Below, piece after piece: positions 40,504 to 42,808 of a DNA stretch of 42,808 nt (within the stretch, counting starts at the first letter, position 1; each line of letters opens with the position of its first letter). Source of the stretch: an uncultured Clostridia bacterium (GTDB lineage: Bacteria > Bacillota > Clostridia > Christensenellales > Aristaeellaceae); the NCBI GenBank assembly GCA_946409855.1, contig CAMJXZ010000001.1:1-42808 (forward strand), written 5' to 3'. The notes beneath the pieces were generated by a model. The model worked only from the letters and a program-made list of their open reading frames with translations, searched no databases and was not told the DNA's origin. Position numbers and translations under genes: made by a program.

Positions 40504-42030
40504 TTATTGGTAGCCGTATTCTTCGCAATAGTCCATCCACTGCTCGGTGAAGCCGTCGCGGCAGGCCTGCAGCCCGGCGTCCGTCACCTTCTGACGGAAT
40601 TCGGCCACGGCCGCGTCCACATCGTCCACCAGGCCGGCCTGGAGGGGCGCCAGATACTGCCGCATCACGTTGGAAACTGCGGTGCGCTGGAACTCGTATT
40701 CGGTGTAATCCTCGGTGAAGCCGCCGTAGATGTTCACGTTCGGGAACTTCGATTTCTGGGCGATCTCGTTGTACTTGTCAAACATGGCCTGCAGCGCCAC
40801 GTCGGATTCCTGCGGGAGCTTGTAGTCGTTGACGCGCAGGTTCCAGGTGTTGAAGTTCTCATACTTGAAGTCTTCGCTCAGTTCTTTGTAGAGGCCGTCC
40901 ACCACGTCGTAGTGCACGCCCTTGATGCCGTACTGGACCAGGTCGTTCATCTCCTGGTTGGTCATCAGGTAATTCAGCACCATGGCGCAGCGTTCGGGGT
41001 ACTTGGTGCCGCGGACGATGGCGGTGCCGTTCTGGGTGGCGTGGCCGGGGAACAGGACGCCGGTCACCTCGCCGTAGGTGATGTACGCGCTTTCCCATTC
41101 GGGGTGTTCCTTGGCGAAGGTGTTCGCGGAGGAAATCTGCTTGTTGGGGTTCATGCCCGCCACTTCGGCGATGCACAGGCCGTTGTTGTAGGCTTCGCTG
41201 TCGTTGCTGTCGCTCAGGGCGCTCTTGCTCCAGAAGCCCATGTCCGCCCACTTCTTGAGCAGCTTCATGTCTTCCACGAAATCGTCGGAGAACCAGTAGT
41301 CGTACACCTGGTTGGGGGTATCGTAATTGGCCGCCAGGCCGTAGGGCAGACCGTTGTTGCCCACCCAGGGATACTTGATATTGAGGATGGTGGCGGCGTC
41401 AAAGGCCACAAACAGGGAACTGGCGCTCTCGCTGGTGGTGCAGCGCAGGATGGGCTGGTCGGGCTCGTTGGCCTTGACACCGGCAAAATACGCTTCGATG
41501 TTCTCCAGGCTGTCCGGATAGGGCAGGTCGTACTTGGCCCGCAGGTCCTCGCGGTATTTGATGCCGATGGGCACGTATTCGGGCCACAGGGCGGGCACGG
41601 CGTACAGCTCGCCTTCCACGCGGCACATGTTCAGCATGTCCTCGCCGGCCAGCGCGCGCAGTTCGGGGGCGTATTCGTTCAGCAGGTCGTCCAGCTCCAG
41701 GAAGGCGCCGGCGCGGGCCAGCAGGCCGTAGTTCAGCCAGTTGGCGATGTAGATCAGATCCGCGCCGCCGGAAGTGAGCTGGGTGTTGTATTTCAGGCTG
41801 AAATCCGTCCAGGTGGAGAACTGGAAGTCGATCGTGGCGTTGAACTTTTCCTTGAGGATGGCGTTGATGGCGTCTTCCACCACCGCTTCATCCTTGGGCG
41901 CGTCCCCCATCACGTAGAAAACCAGGTTGGCTTCCTGGGACAGGTCATCCGCGGCCACGGCGGAGGGGATCAGCGCCAGGCACAGGGTCAGGGCGAGCAG
42001 AACGCTCAGCAGTCGGGTCAGGTGTTTCAT
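40504..42030 (-). CDS. Extracellular solute-binding protein of a sugar ABC importer (family 1)
   Basis: 508 residues from the ATG at 42030 (AAAGGAGG 6 bases upstream; the frame opens 30 codons earlier without a ribosome site). Signal peptide MKHLTRLLSVLLALTLC plus LALIPSAVA, with signal peptidase I cleavage after AVA. No lipobox Cys is present. The mature protein is a family 1 (CUT1, LplA/YtcQ-type) binding protein: VMGDAPKDEAVVEDAINAIL, ADLIYIANWLNYGLLARAGAFL, GELYAVPALWPEYVPIGIKYR, GIKGVHYDVVDG. It captures an oligosaccharide and delivers it to the permease encoded just upstream. The importer ATPase is not local, as usual in Firmicutes that share an MsmX-type ATPase. Confidence 0.93.
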   Translation of the reverse strand: MKHLTRLLSVLLALTLCLALIPSAVAADDLSQEANLVFYVMGDAPKDEAVVEDAINAILKEKFNATIDFQFSTWTDFSLKYNTQLTSGGADLIYIANWLNYGLLARAGAFLELDDLLNEYAPELRALAGEDMLNMCRVEGELYAVPALWPEYVPIGIKYREDLRAKYDLPYPDSLENIEAYFAGVKANEPDQPILRCTTSESASSLFVAFDAATILNIKYPWVGNNGLPYGLAANYDTPNQVYDYWFSDDFVEDMKLLKKWADMGFWSKSALSDSNDSEAYNNGLCIAEVAGMNPNKQISSANTFAKEHPEWESAYITYGEVTGVLFPGHATQNGTAIVRGTKYPERCAMVLNYLMTNQEMNDLVQYGIKGVHYDVVDGLYKELSEDFKYENFNTWNLRVNDYKLPQESDVALQAMFDKYNEIAQKSKFPNVNIYGGFTEDYTEYEFQRTAVSNVMRQYLAPLQAGLVDDVDAAVAEFRQKVTDAGLQACRDGFTEQWMDYCEEYGYQ

Positions 42031-42068
42031 GGGAATCCTCCTTTTTGTTATGTTTGTTCTATTTGGAA

Positions 42069-42092
42069 GGCACATCCCGTGCCTCCGGGCAC
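42069..42092. promoter_or_regulatory. Alternative hairpins before the binding-protein gene
   Basis: GGCAC-ATCCC-GTGCC (42069-42083) and GTGCC-TCCG-GGCAC (42079-42092) share the central GTGCC and exclude each other. They lie between permease stop and binding-protein start. A processing site that raises binding-protein levels is plausible; a regulatory switch is only a possibility. Confidence 0.35.
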
Positions 42093-42126
42093 AAAGCGGG
42101 GAAAGACGGCGGTTTGGCATGCCACG

Positions 42127-42808
42127 TCATCCTTTTACGGCGCCGATGGTGATGCCGCTGACAAAATACCTTTGCACAAAGGGGTAGAACAGGAGCACCG
42201 GGCCCGTGGCCACCACGGCCATGGCCAGCTTCACCGTCTGGGTGGGCAGGTCGGTCGTGTTCAGGCTCACGTTCTGGGCCATCTGTCGCATGGCCATGGT
42301 GGAGTTCACCATGTCGTACAGGTAAAACTGCAGGGACCAGGTCGCGCTGCTGGTGGAGAACATGGAGGAGCGGTACCAGTCGTTCCAGTAGCCCAGGGCC
42401 TGGAACAGGCCCACGGTCGCCAGGCCCGGCCCCAGCACCGGCAGCACGATCCTCCAGAAAATCGTCCAGTGGCCCGCACCGTCAATCTTGGCGGATTCCA
42501 CCACCGCGTCGGGCACGGAGCCGGTGATGAACGTGCGCATCAGGATGACCAGGAAGGGCGACATCAGCGCCGGGAACCAGATGGCCAGGGTGGTGCCCCG
42601 GAGGTTCAGGACGTTGGCGTACATCATGTACCAGGGGATCATGCCGCCGCCGAAGATGGTGGTAAAGTAAATCAGGAAGGAAACGTTGTTGCGGTATTTA
42701 AAATCCTTCCGGGAAATCACGTAGGCCGTCAGGGTGATCACCAGCAGGCCGAAGGCCGTGCCCATGAACGTATAGTAGAAATTCATTTTGTATGCCTGGA
42801 TGATGCCC
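42127..42808 (-). CDS. Sugar ABC transporter permease, CUT1 (LplC/YtcP-type), 5'-truncated by the window
   Basis: The C-terminal 227 residues of an inner-membrane permease; the frame stays open through the right edge (GIIQAYKMNFYYTF), so the ATG at 42786 is not the true start and about 70 residues are missing. TM helices include TAFGLLVITLTAYVI, VSFLIYFTTIFGGGMIPWYMM and LAIWFPALMSPFLVILM. The EAA loop that contacts the ATPase is VESAKIDGAGHWTIFWRIVLPV. The C-terminus (YPFVQRYFVSGITIGAVKG) is typical for LplC. It pairs with another permease expected just upstream and with the binding protein 96 bases downstream. Confidence 0.93.
   Translation of the reverse strand, partial: GIIQAYKMNFYYTFMGTAFGLLVITLTAYVISRKDFKYRNNVSFLIYFTTIFGGGMIPWYMMYANVLNLRGTTLAIWFPALMSPFLVILMRTFITGSVPDAVVESAKIDGAGHWTIFWRIVLPVLGPGLATVGLFQALGYWNDWYRSSMFSTSSATWSLQFYLYDMVNSTMAMRQMAQNVSLNTTDLPTQTVKLAMAVVATGPVLLFYPFVQRYFVSGITIGAVKG

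Noticed and set aside
1..42808. tRNA, rRNA, CRISPR array, prophage or insertion-sequence genes
   Set aside because: Looked for cloverleaf/CCA patterns, regular direct repeats, transposase, integrase and phage structural motifs; none was seen by eye, though a covariance search was not possible.

Overview
The window looks like a chromosomal stretch of a high-G+C, gut- or rumen-type Clostridia (Bacillota). The reasons are AAGGAGG-type Shine-Dalgarno sites before almost every gene, CUT1 sugar-transport genes without a local ATPase, DUF6273 and BspA-type LRR_5 proteins, a zinc-ribbon Ser/Thr kinase, and an anaerobic sulfatase maturase. The taxon itself is inference. No rRNA, tRNA, CRISPR array, prophage or complete insertion sequence was found. 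Strong third-position G/C bias makes very long antisense frames, which were discarded.

Layout. (1) 1-3831, plus strand: a TPR protein, a YifB/ComM-type AAA+ ATPase, and an unusual fusion of a SLOG domain, a sigma-70 region-4-like helix-turn-helix and an uncharacterised domain. (2) 3832-5297: an A+T-rich island with a secreted DUF6273 protein, clearly different in composition from both flanks. (3) 5298-13291, plus strand: a small membrane protein, SGNH esterase, beta-lactamase-fold serine hydrolase, alpha/beta esterase translationally coupled to an ATP-grasp ligase, secreted histidine phosphatase and a TetM-like GTPase, closed by a bidirectional terminator. (4) 13417-16818, minus strand: two membrane proteins, a secreted trypsin-fold protein that lacks the catalytic serine, and kptA. 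(5) 16884-26533, minus strand: HTH regulator, zinc-ribbon Ser/Thr kinase with LRR_5 repeats, methyltransferase, RNA ligase, HD-Pnk end-healing enzyme and two cytoplasmic LRR_5 proteins, leading into kptA. (6) 26598-32363, minus strand: a secreted RCC1-repeat protein and a membrane-anchored Hsp70 module. (7) 32739-42808: an anaerobic sulfatase maturase (plus strand) facing a minus-strand glycan-use locus: ABC permease and binding protein, GH5, LacI regulator, GH30, esterase and Cys-type sulfatase.

How the genes work together. KptA, HD-Pnk and RNA ligase together suggest an RNA-repair system that heals and seals cleaved RNA; it is interleaved with LRR_5 proteins and lies downstream of a kinase-LRR gene. 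The Hsp70 operon, an internal gene of that operon and the pseudo-protease share a promoter type: a 17-bp palindrome GTCTAC-N5-GTAGAC overlapping the -35, with a -10-like hexamer exactly 19 bp away in all three cases. This looks like a small regulon whose regulator is not evident here. Two copies of a 160-220 bp element with terminal inverted repeats sit in gene junctions, one inside the RNA-repair cluster and one forming the 3' end of the sulfatase gene. The glycan locus appears to import an oligosaccharide and trim it with GH5, GH30, esterase and sulfatase, the last activated by the neighbouring maturase.
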